From Streptomyces uncialis (GTDB lineage Bacteria > Actinomycetota > Actinomycetes > Streptomycetales > Streptomycetaceae), in assembly GCF_036250755.1 (NCBI RefSeq), contig NZ_CP109583.1, positions 8,240,001-8,304,000 on the forward strand: a stretch of 64,000 bases of DNA, read 5' to 3'. The number at the start of each line of letters is the position of its first letter. The first letter of the stretch is position 1. The position numbers and the translations under genes were made by a program. The notes beneath the pieces are model-generated. The model had not been told where the DNA came from, ran no database searches, and worked only from the letters and a program-made list of their open reading frames with translations. This document shows positions 42,072 to 50,618 of this stretch, piece after piece.

Positions 42072-42512
42072 ATGCGCACCAGGTCCGCTCTTCTCACCAT
42101 CGCCACTCTGTCGGCGGCACTCGTCGCCTGTGGCACCGAAGGCGGGGGGACCGTCGAGAGCGGATCCAGCACCGCCGCCCAGGCCGGGAGCTCGGCGCCG
42201 GCCGGCACCACCAAGGCGTCGCTTCCCGTGCCCGGTCCGGACGGCAGGTACGAGCAGACCTGGAAGCGGGCCACCGCGGACACCACCTGCGACCAGTTCC
42301 GCCAGCAGATGACCCCCGAGGAGCGCTGGGTGATGGCCGCCGAGGTCCTCACCGACGAACGCGGAGACGGCGCCGAGGCGCCCGCGCAACAGGAGATCAG
42401 CCGCTTCGAGACCGATCTCAATGTCGCCTGTCAGGACACCTCGACCGCCGAGAGCGTGATGACCGAGGTCGGCTCCACGCTCTATCTGCTGGACCAGACC
42501 TACAAGCCCTGA
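42072..42512 (+). CDS. Small lipoprotein of unknown function
   Basis: A 146-residue protein I do not recognise. The signal peptide MRTRSALLTIATLSAALVAC ends in a lipobox (LVAC, Cys20), followed by a Gly/Ser/Thr/Ala-rich linker to about residue 55 and a small helical domain with two cysteines (TTCDQF and NVACQD) that could form a disulfide. ATG 42072 has a G-rich stretch but no strong ribosome site. A DasR-like site upstream suggests control by amino-sugar status. Confidence 0.75.
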   Translation: MRTRSALLTIATLSAALVACGTEGGGTVESGSSTAAQAGSSAPAGTTKASLPVPGPDGRYEQTWKRATADTTCDQFRQQMTPEERWVMAAEVLTDERGDGAEAPAQQEISRFETDLNVACQDTSTAESVMTEVGSTLYLLDQTYKP

Positions 42513-42640
42513 CGGTCGGTGCCGCGCCCCCGGGTACGCCCCGGCGCGCACGAACCCGTGCGGCCGTCCCCACCGGCCGCGCGGACCCGCGGCCCCCGCG
42601 TCTCCCGGTCCGCTCCCCGGCGGGCCGGGCACCGCGTCAT

Positions 42641-42669
42641 TTGACAAATCTCCTTGCCGAAACTGCACT
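42641..42669 (+). promoter_or_regulatory. Promoter for a probably leaderless XRE gene
   Basis: TTGACA (42641-42646), a 17-base spacer and TGCACT (42664-42669) place the transcription start at about 42676, the G of the GTG start codon. The -35 box overlaps a perfect palindrome ATTTG-A-CAAAT (42640-42650), a likely site of autoregulation. Confidence 0.55.
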
Positions 42670-42675
42670 GAACCC

Positions 42676-43311
42676 GTGACCGATGACCAGCGCCCCGAGC
42701 CCGCCCAGGACGAGGACCGTACCGGCGACGTACTGGCGGGGGTCGGGCCCCGGCTGCGCACCCTGCGCAAGGAACGCGGATCGACCCTCGCGGAACTGTC
42801 CGCCGCGACGGGCATCAGCGTGAGCACGCTGTCCCGGCTGGAGTCCGGGCAGCGCAAGCCCAGTCTGGAACTGCTGCTGCCCATCGCCCGCGCGCACCAG
42901 GTCCCGCTGGACGAACTCGTCGGCGCCCCGCCCGTCGGCGACCCCCGCATCCGGGCCAAGCCCATCCACCGCGGCGGCCGCACCATGTTCCCGCTGACCC
43001 GTCAGCCCGGCGGCCTCCAGGCGTACAAGGTCGTCGAACCGGCCCGCTCCCCGGACCCCGAGCCGCGCACCCACGAGGGCTACGAATGGCTGTACGTGCT
43101 GTCCGGGCGGCTGCGGCTGGTGCTCGGTGAGCACGATGTGGTGCTCACCGCCGGGGAGGCCGCCGAGTTCGACACCCGGCTGCCGCACTGGTTCGGTTCC
43201 ACGGGCGAGGGTCCGGTGGAGTTCCTGAGCCTGTTCGGACCGCAGGGCGAGCGGATGCACGTACGCGCCAGGCCCACCCGCCCCCGCGCCGACACCGACC
43301 CCGACGACTGA
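42676..43311 (+). CDS. XRE-family regulator with cupin domain
   Basis: A 211-residue HTH-cupin regulator: HTH at about 18-72 (RLRTLRKERGSTLAELSAATGISVSTLSRLESGQRKPSLELL) and a cupin at about 95-195 (HEGYEWLYVLSGRLRLVLGEHDVVLTAGEAAEFDTRLPHWFG, with metal-type His residues). No Shine-Dalgarno sequence precedes GTG 42676, and the promoter sits right against it, so translation is probably leaderless. The ligand and target genes are unknown; the ABC importer 300 bases downstream is a candidate. Confidence 0.88.
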   Translation: MTDDQRPEPAQDEDRTGDVLAGVGPRLRTLRKERGSTLAELSAATGISVSTLSRLESGQRKPSLELLLPIARAHQVPLDELVGAPPVGDPRIRAKPIHRGGRTMFPLTRQPGGLQAYKVVEPARSPDPEPRTHEGYEWLYVLSGRLRLVLGEHDVVLTAGEAAEFDTRLPHWFGSTGEGPVEFLSLFGPQGERMHVRARPTRPRADTDPDD

Positions 43312-43613
43312 CCCGGACGACTGACCCGGACGGCCGACCCGGACGGCCGAGCCCACGGTCGCGACCGGCCTCTTCCGTGCCCGCGCCCCACCCGGTCCAC
43401 CGGCTGTGAGTTCCCCCACACGCCCGCCGTCACCAGCGGGAACCTTCCCGGCGCACCGGCCCGCCACGGCCCTCCGGCCGCCCCGGAGGGCAGCCCGTCG
43501 TACGGGACCCACTCCTGACACGCCCATTACCTGGTGCATAATGCACAACTGCGAACGAGTGGCAACAACTTCTGATCTTCAACGACTCAGAGAACCTTTA
43601 GGGGTGGAGCGGC
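43312..43613. other. 302-bp gap with operator ahead of the ABC importer
   Basis: No gene is supported. The left part is GC-rich, with short repeats of GACCCGGACGGCC; the right 110 bases are AT-richer and carry the palindrome at 43534-43546 and the promoter of the importer operon. Confidence 0.5.
43534..43546. promoter_or_regulatory. Perfect palindrome GTGCAT-A-ATGCAC
   Basis: A 13-bp perfect inverted repeat, 68 bases ahead of the binding-protein ATG, in the promoter region of the five-gene ABC importer. A GntR- or XRE-type repressor site is likely; the binder is unknown. Confidence 0.55.
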
Positions 43614-45203
43614 ATGAGGGCCCGATCGATACGTGGTACGGGCACCGTGGCGGTCGTCGCCGCGATAGCGGTGGCCGCGACGGCCTGTTCGGCACCCGGC
43701 GGCGGCGACAGCGGGAACGCGGACTCCGCGGTCGTCGGCATCGGCTACGAACCCGAGAGCCTGAGCCCCTTGCTCGGCTTCGGCAAGGACGGCAACTCCA
43801 AGATCTTCGACGGACTGCTGACGCACGACGCGCAGATGAACCTGCGCCCCGCGCTCGCCGCCGAACTCCCGAAGGTCGGCGACGACGGCCTCACCTACAC
43901 GTACCCCCTCCGCGAGGGCGTGAAGTTCAGCGACGGCAAGCCGTTCACCGCCAAGGACGTCGTCTTCACCTACCGCACCATCCTCGACGCGAAGACGAAC
44001 AACGCGTCCAAGGGCGAACTCGACGCCCTGAAGACCGTCACCGCCGAGGGCGACCACTCCGTGGTGTTCCGCCTCAAGTACCCCTACGCGCCCTTCGCCG
44101 AGCGGACCGTCCTGCCCATCGCCCCCGAGCACGTCGCGGGCGGCCAGGACGTCAACACCGGCGCCTTCACCACCAAGCCCATCGGCACCGGCCCCTACAA
44201 GCTGGTCAGCTGGTCCAAGGGCGAGAAGCTCGTCTTCGAGGCGAACCCCGGGCACTGGGGCGACGCCCCGAAGGTCAAGAACTTCACCATGGCCGTCATC
44301 AAGGACGACGACGTACGCGCCACCCGGCTGCGCTCCGGTGACCTCGACAGCGCGATCCTCCCGCCGAACCTCGCGGAGACCTTCGCCAAGGACAAGGACC
44401 GCAAGACCCACGCGGCCAAGACCTTCGACTACCGCGTCGTCACCCTCCCCACCGGCAACAAGGTCGCCGGGGACACCGCCGTACGCCGCGCCCTCGACAT
44501 CGCCGTCGACCGGGGCGCCATGGTCGACTCGATCCTCAACGGCGCGGGCAAGGAGGCGTACGGCCCCGTCCCCACCGACAGCGAGTGGTTCACCGAGGGC
44601 ACCGAGCGCGCCCACGACCTCGACCGGGCGAAGAAGATCCTCGACGACGCCGGATGGAAGCCCGGCTCCGACGGCGTCCGTGAGAAGGACGGCGTCCGCG
44701 CCTCCTTCCCGCTCTGGTACGTCTCCGGCGACAAGCTCCGCCAGGACCACGCCCTCGCCTACGCCTCCGACGCCAAGAAGGCCGGCGTCGAGATCAAGGT
44801 CCAGGCCGGCACCTGGGAGGTCATCGAGCCCCGGATGCCCAAGGACGCCGTCCTCGCGGGCGGCGGCTCCCCGGCCGACCCCGACTTCGACCAGTACACC
44901 CTGCTGAAGTCCGACCTCGCGGGCGACGGCTTCAACAACATGGCCTGGTACGACAACCCGGCCGTCGACAAGGCCCTCGACAACGCCCGGCGCAGCGGCG
45001 ACAAGGCCGAACGCGCCGCCGCCTACGACACCGTCCAGCGCGAACTGGTGAAGAACCCCGGCTACACCTTCCTCACCCACATCGACCACCTGTACGTCGT
45101 CGACGACCGCTACGGCACCCTCACCACCCAGGTCGAGCCGCACGACCACGGCCTCGCCTCCGGGCCCTGGTGGAACGTCGAGGACTGGCAGCCCGCCAAG
45201 TGA
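43614..45203 (+). CDS. ABC importer binding lipoprotein, family 5 (peptide/nickel type)
   Basis: A 529-residue extracellular solute-binding protein of family 5. The signal ends in lipobox ATAC (Cys25); the mature part has the conserved GIGYEPESLSPLLGFGKDGNSKIFDGLLTHD start and the LREGVKFSDGKPFTAKDVVFTYRTI block. GGAG precedes the ATG. Binding proteins of this group take up oligopeptides, nickel or other metal chelates, or opines; the choice cannot be made here. First gene of a five-gene importer operon. Confidence 0.92.
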   Translation: MRARSIRGTGTVAVVAAIAVAATACSAPGGGDSGNADSAVVGIGYEPESLSPLLGFGKDGNSKIFDGLLTHDAQMNLRPALAAELPKVGDDGLTYTYPLREGVKFSDGKPFTAKDVVFTYRTILDAKTNNASKGELDALKTVTAEGDHSVVFRLKYPYAPFAERTVLPIAPEHVAGGQDVNTGAFTTKPIGTGPYKLVSWSKGEKLVFEANPGHWGDAPKVKNFTMAVIKDDDVRATRLRSGDLDSAILPPNLAETFAKDKDRKTHAAKTFDYRVVTLPTGNKVAGDTAVRRALDIAVDRGAMVDSILNGAGKEAYGPVPTDSEWFTEGTERAHDLDRAKKILDDAGWKPGSDGVREKDGVRASFPLWYVSGDKLRQDHALAYASDAKKAGVEIKVQAGTWEVIEPRMPKDAVLAGGGSPADPDFDQYTLLKSDLAGDGFNNMAWYDNPAVDKALDNARRSGDKAERAAAYDTVQRELVKNPGYTFLTHIDHLYVVDDRYGTLTTQVEPHDHGLASGPWWNVEDWQPAK

Positions 45204-46222
45204 GGAAAGCCGCCGCCGGCGGCCCCCGCACCGGACGGGGGCTGCCCTGGGGACCCATGGCCCGGCTCGCGGGACGCCGGGCGCTGTTCGCCGTGCCCAT
45301 CCTGCTCGCGGTGACCTTCGGCGTCTTCGCGATCGCCGCCGCCTCCCCCTTCGACCCGGTCAAGGCGTACGCGGGCACCGCCGGACTCACCGCCTCGCAG
45401 GAGAACCTCGACCAGCTCCGCGCCAACCTCGGCGCCGACCGCCCCTTCACCGCCCGCTGGTGGGACTGGCTCACCGCCGCCGTCGGCGGTGATCTCGGGG
45501 ACTCCTCCGTGATGCGCCAGCCCGTCGCCGACGTCATCACCGAACGCATCGGCTGGTCCGTCCTCCTCGCCACCACCGCGTTCGCCCTGGCGATCCTGCT
45601 CGGCACCCTCCTCGGCGTCCTCGCCGCCCGCCGCCGCGGCGGGATCGTCGACCGCGCGGTCACCTCCCTCGCGTACACCCTGGAAGCCGCCCCGCCGTTC
45701 TGGCTCGGCCTGCTCGCCGTCTGGCTGTTCGCCCTCAAACTCGGGGTGCTCCCGGCCGGCGGGCTCACCGACACCGGCAGCAGCGTCATCACCGCCGGAC
45801 AGGTCGCGAGCCATCTGATCCTGCCCGCCGCCGTCCTCGGGATCTCCCAGCTGCCCTGGTTCGCGCTCTACGTACGCCAGGGCGTCGGCGACGCCCTCGA
45901 CGAGGACCCCGTACGCGGCGCCCGCGCCCGCGGCCTCGCCCCCCGGACCGTCCTCGTCGGCCACGCCCTGCGCTCCGGGATGCTGCCCGTGCTGACCCTC
46001 GTCGGCTCCCGCGTCCCCGAACTCATCACCGGCGCCCTCCTCGTGGAGACCGTCTTCAGCTGGCCCGGCATCGCCGCCGCCACCGTCGAGGCCGCCACCT
46101 CCGTCGACTTCCCGCTGCTCGCCGCGCTCACCGTCCTCGCCACCGCCGCCGTCCTGCTCGGCAACCTGCTCGCCGACCTGCTGTACGGACTCGCCGACCC
46201 GAGAGTGGGCTTCGATGGCTGA
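45200..46222 (+). CDS. ABC importer permease 1 (DppB-like)
   Basis: A 340-residue permease with six helices: one near the start (LFAVPILLAVTFGVFAIAAASP), and five in the BPD_transp_1 core, with the EAA-loop DEDPVRGARARGLAPRTVLVGHALRSGMLP near 235-262. GTG 45200 overlaps the stop of the binding protein (GTGA); an ATG 29 codons later just before the first helix is an alternative. Forms the channel with the next permease. Confidence 0.9.
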   Translation: MRKAAAGGPRTGRGLPWGPMARLAGRRALFAVPILLAVTFGVFAIAAASPFDPVKAYAGTAGLTASQENLDQLRANLGADRPFTARWWDWLTAAVGGDLGDSSVMRQPVADVITERIGWSVLLATTAFALAILLGTLLGVLAARRRGGIVDRAVTSLAYTLEAAPPFWLGLLAVWLFALKLGVLPAGGLTDTGSSVITAGQVASHLILPAAVLGISQLPWFALYVRQGVGDALDEDPVRGARARGLAPRTVLVGHALRSGMLPVLTLVGSRVPELITGALLVETVFSWPGIAAATVEAATSVDFPLLAALTVLATAAVLLGNLLADLLYGLADPRVGFDG

Positions 46223-47084
46223 CACCACCCTCTGGACCTCCCGCGGCGGTACCCGCCGCTCCACCCGCACCTGGCGCATACGGTCCTCCGCCGTCGTCGT
46301 CGCGGTCGTCGTGATCGCGGTCCTCCTCGTCCCGCCGCTCGTCCAGCTGGACGAACAGGCCGTGAACCTCGCGGCGAAACTCCAGCCCCCGTCCTGGGAG
46401 CACCCCTTCGGCACCGACGACGTCGGGCGCGACCTGCTGCTGCGCTGCGTCTACGGACTGCGGGTCTCCCTGCTCGTCGGCCTGGTCGCCGCGGTCGTCG
46501 CCACCGTCATCGGCACCGCCGTGGGCACCGCCGCCGCCGTGTTCGGCGGCTGGGTCGACCGGCTCGTCATGCGCCTCGTCGACGCCTTCGCGTCCGTCCC
46601 GCATCTGCTGCTCGGCATCTTCATCGTCGCGATGTTCCGCCCCGGGGTCTGGCCCGTCGTCTTCTCCGTCGCCCTCACCCACTGGCTGTCCACCGCCCGG
46701 ATCGTCCGCGCCGAAGTGCTGTCGCTGCGCTCCCGCCCCTATATCGACGCCGCGATATCCGGCGGCGCCTCACGCCGCCGGGTCGCCGTACGCCACCTGG
46801 TGCCCGGCGTCCTGCCGCAGGCCGGACTCGCCGCCGTGCTGATGGTGCCGCACGCCATCTGGCACGAGTCCGCGCTGTCCTTCCTCGGCCTCGGCCTGCC
46901 CACCCACCAGGCCAGCCTCGGCACCCTGGTGCAGAGCGCCCGCGGCTCCCTCCTCGCGGGCGACTGGTGGCCCACCCTCTTCCCCGGGCTCTTCATCATC
47001 GTCCCGACCCTCGCCGTCGCCGGACTCGCCGGAGCCTGGCGCGAACGCCTCAACCCACGACGCCGATCGGAGCTGATGCTGTGA
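46215..47084 (+). CDS. ABC importer permease 2 (DppC-like)
   Basis: A 289-residue permease. The motif HPFGTDDVGRDLLLRCVYGLRVSLLVG at about 63-88 is the DppC/OppC signature, and the EAA loop is RSRPYIDAAISGGASRRRVAVRHLVPGVLP. Overlaps the previous gene by eight bases and the ATPase by four. Six membrane segments. Confidence 0.92.
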   Translation: MADTTLWTSRGGTRRSTRTWRIRSSAVVVAVVVIAVLLVPPLVQLDEQAVNLAAKLQPPSWEHPFGTDDVGRDLLLRCVYGLRVSLLVGLVAAVVATVIGTAVGTAAAVFGGWVDRLVMRLVDAFASVPHLLLGIFIVAMFRPGVWPVVFSVALTHWLSTARIVRAEVLSLRSRPYIDAAISGGASRRRVAVRHLVPGVLPQAGLAAVLMVPHAIWHESALSFLGLGLPTHQASLGTLVQSARGSLLAGDWWPTLFPGLFIIVPTLAVAGLAGAWRERLNPRRRSELML

Positions 47085-48175
47085 GCAGCGCAACGCGCGG
47101 CGCACCGGACCGCCCGGCCGCCCCCGGCACGGAAGCCGCCCGCTCGCGGGCTCCTCGTACGGCAGCCGACGGGCCGCGCGGTCCGGTGCCCGGCACGGCA
47201 CCCGGCGCCGAGTCACCCGTGCTGTCCGTCCGGGGGCTGTCCGTCCGGTTCCGGATGCGGGGCACCACCTACGTCAGCGCCGTCACCGACGCCGGATTCG
47301 ACCTCGCGCGCGGTGAGTGCCTCGCCCTCGTCGGGGAGAGCGGCTGCGGCAAGTCCGTCCTCGCCTCCGCGCTGCTCGGACTGCTCCCCGCCAACGCCCA
47401 GACCGCGGGCTCCGCCGTCCTCGCCGACGGCACCGACCTGCTCACCGCCGACGAGGCAACCCTGGCCCGGAGCGTACGGGGCCGCCGCGTCGCCCTCGTC
47501 CCGCAGAGCCCCGCCGCCCACCTCACCCCCGTCCGCACGGTCCGCTCCCAGCTGGAGGAGACCCTCCGCGAGGTCACCGCCACCCGGCGGCCCGAGCTGC
47601 GCGCCGCCGCCGAGGCCGCCGCCGAACGCGCCGCGTTCCCCGCCGACCACCTCGACCGCTACCCCCATGAACTCTCCGGCGGCCTCGCCCAGCGCGCCGC
47701 CACCGCCCTCGCGCTCGTCGGGAACGCCCCGCTGCTGCTCGCCGACGAACCCACCACCGGCCTCGACCGCCCGCTGGTCGACCGGACCGTCGACGAACTG
47801 CGCCGCCACACCGGCGAGGACCGCGCCCTGCTCCTCATCACCCATGACCTCGCCGCCGCGGAACGCGTCGCGGACCGGGTCGCCGTGATGTACGCGGGCC
47901 GGATCGTGGAGATCCAGGACGCGCCCGGCTTCTTCGGCGCGCGCGGGCCCCGCCACCCCTACGCCCACGGGCTGCTGAACGCCCTGCCCGAACGGGCCTT
48001 CACCGCCATCCCCGGGATGCCGCCGGAGCTGTCCGCGCTGCCTGGGGGCTGCGCCTTCGCCGAACGCTGCGACCGGGCCACCGGGCTCTGCGGGACGCTG
48101 CCCGTGTTCGACGGGGTCGCCTGTCACCATCCCCTGCCCCGGCAGGCCACCGCCCGGGAGGTCAGCGGTGCTTGA
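47081..48175 (+). CDS. ABC importer ATPase 1 (DppD-like)
   Basis: A 364-residue ATPase: Walker A GESGCGKSV (near 86-94), signature LSGGLAQRA, Walker B LLLADEPTTGLD, H-loop ITHDLAAAERVADRVAVMYAGRIVE, and the C-terminal oligopeptide-ABC domain with a Cys cluster (GCAFAERCDRATGLC...C) that binds a 4Fe-4S cluster in some members. GTG 47081 overlaps the permease stop; it gives a long Pro/Ala-rich N-terminus of about 45 residues before the domain, so a later start is possible. Confidence 0.9.
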   Translation: MSSATRGAPDRPAAPGTEAARSRAPRTAADGPRGPVPGTAPGAESPVLSVRGLSVRFRMRGTTYVSAVTDAGFDLARGECLALVGESGCGKSVLASALLGLLPANAQTAGSAVLADGTDLLTADEATLARSVRGRRVALVPQSPAAHLTPVRTVRSQLEETLREVTATRRPELRAAAEAAAERAAFPADHLDRYPHELSGGLAQRAATALALVGNAPLLLADEPTTGLDRPLVDRTVDELRRHTGEDRALLLITHDLAAAERVADRVAVMYAGRIVEIQDAPGFFGARGPRHPYAHGLLNALPERAFTAIPGMPPELSALPGGCAFAERCDRATGLCGTLPVFDGVACHHPLPRQATAREVSGA

Positions 48176-48836
48176 ACTCCGTTCCGTCACCGCCGGATAC
48201 GACCGCCGTGCCCCCGTGGTCCGGGGGATGGGTCTCACCATCGAGGCGGGCGGCTCCGTCGGCCTGCTCGGTCCCAGCGGCTGCGGCAAGTCGACCCTCG
48301 CGCGGGTCGCCGCGCTGCTGCACCGGCCCTTCGCGGGCGAGGTGATCCTCGACGGGGTGCCCGTCGCGGGCTGGCGTCACCACGCGCCGCGGGCCCAGCG
48401 CACCGCGATCGGTGTGGTCTTCCAGCAGCCCCGGCTGTCCGCCGACCCCCGGCTGCGGATCGCCGACATCATCGCGGAACCCCTGCGGGCGACCGGCCGC
48501 GGCGCCGAGGCGCGGTCCCGGACCGAGGAACTGGCCCAGGCCGTCGGGCTCGGCGGTGACCTGCTCGGACGGCGGCCCCATGAGGTGAGCGACGGGCAGT
48601 TGCAGCGGGCCTGTGTCGCGCGGGCGCTGGTGCTGCGGCCGCGGTTGCTCATCTGCGACGAGATGACGGCGATGCTCGACGCGTCGACGACCGCGGCGCT
48701 CGTCGGGGTGGTCGAGGAGTACCGGGCGCGGAGCGGGGCGGCGCTGCTTGCCGTCGGGCACGACCGGGTGCTGCTGGAACGCTGGTGCGCACGTACGGTC
48801 GCGTGGCCGGACCTCACGGCGCCGTCCCCGCGGTGA
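48168..48836 (+). CDS. ABC importer ATPase 2 (DppF-like, short)
   Basis: A 222-residue ATPase. Walker A is GPSGCGKST (near 38-46), Walker B LLICDEMTAMLD. The signature is VSDGQLQRA instead of LSGGQ, a change of two positions. It lacks the C-terminal oligopeptide domain found in many DppF proteins, so it is shorter than usual. GTG 48168 overlaps the previous gene by eight bases. Last gene of the importer operon, ending in repeats. Confidence 0.88.
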   Translation: MLELRSVTAGYDRRAPVVRGMGLTIEAGGSVGLLGPSGCGKSTLARVAALLHRPFAGEVILDGVPVAGWRHHAPRAQRTAIGVVFQQPRLSADPRLRIADIIAEPLRATGRGAEARSRTEELAQAVGLGGDLLGRRPHEVSDGQLQRACVARALVLRPRLLICDEMTAMLDASTTAALVGVVEEYRARSGAALLAVGHDRVLLERWCARTVAWPDLTAPSPR

Positions 48837-48901
48837 CGGGCCGCCCTCGGCCCGCGCCCCTGGGTTCCCCCACCTGAGCGTACTTGTCCCTGCGGGCGCC
48901 G

Positions 48902-49078
48902 GACGGGGGTGCGCAGTTCCTCGCGCCCCTGGGTCTGCTGTGCTGGGTGTACTTGTTCCTGCGCGGGTCGGACGGGGGTGCGCAGTTCCCCGCGCCCCTG
49001 GGTCTGCTGTGCTGGGTGTACTTGTTCCTGCGCGGGCTGGACGGGGGTGCGCAGTTCCTCGCGCCCCTGGGCTTGCTG
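48902..49078. repeat. 69-bp tandem repeat, nearly three copies
   Basis: GACGGGGGTGCGCAGTTCC occurs at 48902, 48971 and 49040, exactly 69 bases apart, with a well conserved unit that also holds GGGTCTGCTGTGCTGGGTGT and ACTTGTTCCTGCGCG. It lies between convergent genes. The same element in the other orientation is at 51.9 kb. Confidence 0.85.
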
Positions 49079-49090
49079 CCGTCGGGACAG

Positions 49091-49711
49091 TTACCGCTTC
49101 CGGACGGTGTAGGTCAGGTGCGTCACCCTCAGGGAGGGCTCCGCGCGGACCTGTTCCAGGGCCACGCGCCCGGCGTCCACGCCCTCGAACAGGCGGATTC
49201 CGGAGCCGAACAGCACGGGTGAGAGCGCGATCGAGAACTCGTCGATCAGGCCGGCGTTCACGTACTCCAGGATCGTTGCGCCGCCGCCCGAGATGCGGAC
49301 GTCCCGGTCGCCGGCGGCCTCGCGGGCCTGGTCGAGGGCGGACTCGATGCCGTCGTTGACGAAGTGGAAGGTGGTCCCTCCGGGCCGCTCCCAGGGGTCA
49401 CGCTTCTCGTGCGTCACGACGAAGACCGGCGTGTGGAACGGCGCCTCCTCCGGCCACATCCGCTCGCCGGCATCGAACATGCGCTTGCCCATCACGCTCG
49501 CGCCGGTGCGCTCGAACGTCTCCCGCACGATGTCGTTGTCACGCCCCTCCTTGCCGCCCTCGCCCAGCTTCAGGTTCTCCCGGAAGAACCGCAGCGGGAA
49601 GATCCACCGCTGGAGCTCCACCCACTGCTGCCCCATCAATTCCTCGGAGGACTCGGGCGCGATGAAACCGTCCAGCGACATCGACACACTGAAGAACACC
49701 TTCCCGGCCAT
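49091..49711 (-). CDS. Dihydrofolate-reductase-family protein (RibD C-terminal fold)
   Basis: A 206-residue protein with the DHFR/RibD_C fold: N-terminal VFFSVSMSLDGFIA, GKRMFDAGERMWPEEAPFHTPVFVVTH, and the cofactor-binding VRISGGGATILEYVNAGLIDEFSIALSPVLFGSG. Members are NADPH-dependent reductases of unknown substrate, not true dihydrofolate reductases. Its ATG shares a base with the stop of the SRPBCC gene (TGATG). Third gene of an ArsR-SRPBCC-reductase operon. Confidence 0.9.
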   Translation of the reverse strand: MAGKVFFSVSMSLDGFIAPESSEELMGQQWVELQRWIFPLRFFRENLKLGEGGKEGRDNDIVRETFERTGASVMGKRMFDAGERMWPEEAPFHTPVFVVTHEKRDPWERPGGTTFHFVNDGIESALDQAREAAGDRDVRISGGGATILEYVNAGLIDEFSIALSPVLFGSGIRLFEGVDAGRVALEQVRAEPSLRVTHLTYTVRKR

Positions 49712-50217
49712 CAGCCCTCAACCCCCTTCCGAGCGATCTCGGTGACGTACGCGGCCAGGTTGCTCAGAGTCTGCCGGCCGCTCTCGATCGCGTGGTACTT
49801 CTCGACCGCCTCGTCGCGCTGCTCCTTGGTGGGGAACACCGCGTGCATCTCGATCCGGGTCGCCGCACCGTCGGGCGTGAACGTCAGGACCGACTCGAAG
49901 GCGTTCGGGTCGTCGCGGCGCTCACCGTGAAGCATCGCGATCCGTTCCGGCGGGGCGAGCTCGGTCCAGGTGATCCACTCGCTGTAGTCCGTCCCGTCCG
50001 GTCCGTGCATCACGAAGTCCCACTCTCCGCCGACGCGGAACTCGAACGCCCGCGTGGTGGTGGTGAACCCTTCCGGTCCCCACCACCGCGACAGGTGCCG
50101 CACCTCGGTGAACGCCTCGAACACCAGCTCCCGTGGGGCGTCGATGATCCGGGAGACGACGATCTCGCGGTCGGCTGTCGCCGACCGCGCCGGCGTTCCT
50201 TGTTCTTTCGTGCTCAT
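49711..50217 (-). CDS. SRPBCC/AHSA1-domain protein
   Basis: A 168-residue START-like hydrophobic-pocket protein (VVSRIIDAPRELVFEAFTEVRHLSRWWGPEGF..., then GGEWDFVMHGPDG). The AHSA1 group binds small hydrophobic ligands; in actinobacteria it is usually paired with an ArsR regulator, as here, where the regulator gene ends three bases upstream. Its role is not established. Confidence 0.9.
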   Translation of the reverse strand: MSTKEQGTPARSATADREIVVSRIIDAPRELVFEAFTEVRHLSRWWGPEGFTTTTRAFEFRVGGEWDFVMHGPDGTDYSEWITWTELAPPERIAMLHGERRDDPNAFESVLTFTPDGAATRIEMHAVFPTKEQRDEAVEKYHAIESGRQTLSNLAAYVTEIARKGVEG

Positions 50218-50220
50218 CAG

Positions 50221-50562
50221 CTACTCCGCATTCCTTGTCTGCTTCAGGTCCTGCACGTAGGCGTCCAGTCGGTCGAAGCTCTCGTTCCAGAACTGCTCGA
50301 AACCGCCGGTCCACTCATGGACGGGCCGCAGCCCGTCGGCGTCAAGGCCGTACAGGCGCTGCTTGCCTGCCTTGCGGTCGTGCACCAGCCCGACCTCCCG
50401 GAGCACCCGCAGGTGTTTGGACGCTCCCGGCTGGGTGATCCCCAACTCCTGGGCCAACTCGGTCACCGACCGCTCACCCGCCCGCAGCAGTACCAGGATC
50501 TCCCGGCGCTGCGGCTCGGCGATCGCGTTGAAGACGTCCGACGTCGTCGCTGCTCGTGCCAT
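50221..50562 (-). CDS. ArsR-family regulator
   Basis: A 113-residue winged-helix protein (DVFNAIAEPQRREILVLLRAGERSVTELAQELGITQPGASKHLRVLREVGLV). It lacks the ELCVCDL metal-binding motif of arsenic sensors, so it probably senses something else, as typical of the ArsR-SRPBCC pairs. ATG 50562 is chosen by domain position. A perfect 16-bp palindrome lies just upstream. Confidence 0.9.
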   Translation of the reverse strand: MARAATTSDVFNAIAEPQRREILVLLRAGERSVTELAQELGITQPGASKHLRVLREVGLVHDRKAGKQRLYGLDADGLRPVHEWTGGFEQFWNESFDRLDAYVQDLKQTRNAE

Positions 50563-50573
50563 GGGACAATCGT

Positions 50574-50589
50574 ATGCCGATATCGGCAT
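50574..50589. promoter_or_regulatory. ArsR operator ATGCCGATATCGGCAT
   Basis: A perfect 16-bp palindrome 11 bases upstream of the ArsR start codon. Likely autoregulatory site for the minus-strand operon. Confidence 0.65.
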
Positions 50590-50618
50590 GCGTCAAGTGG
50601 AAAGGAATCAGGCCGGCC

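Noticed and set aside
48902..49078. Regular 69-bp repeats considered as a CRISPR array
   Set aside because: The whole unit is repeated without unique spacers, and no cas genes are near; it is a tandem intergenic repeat.
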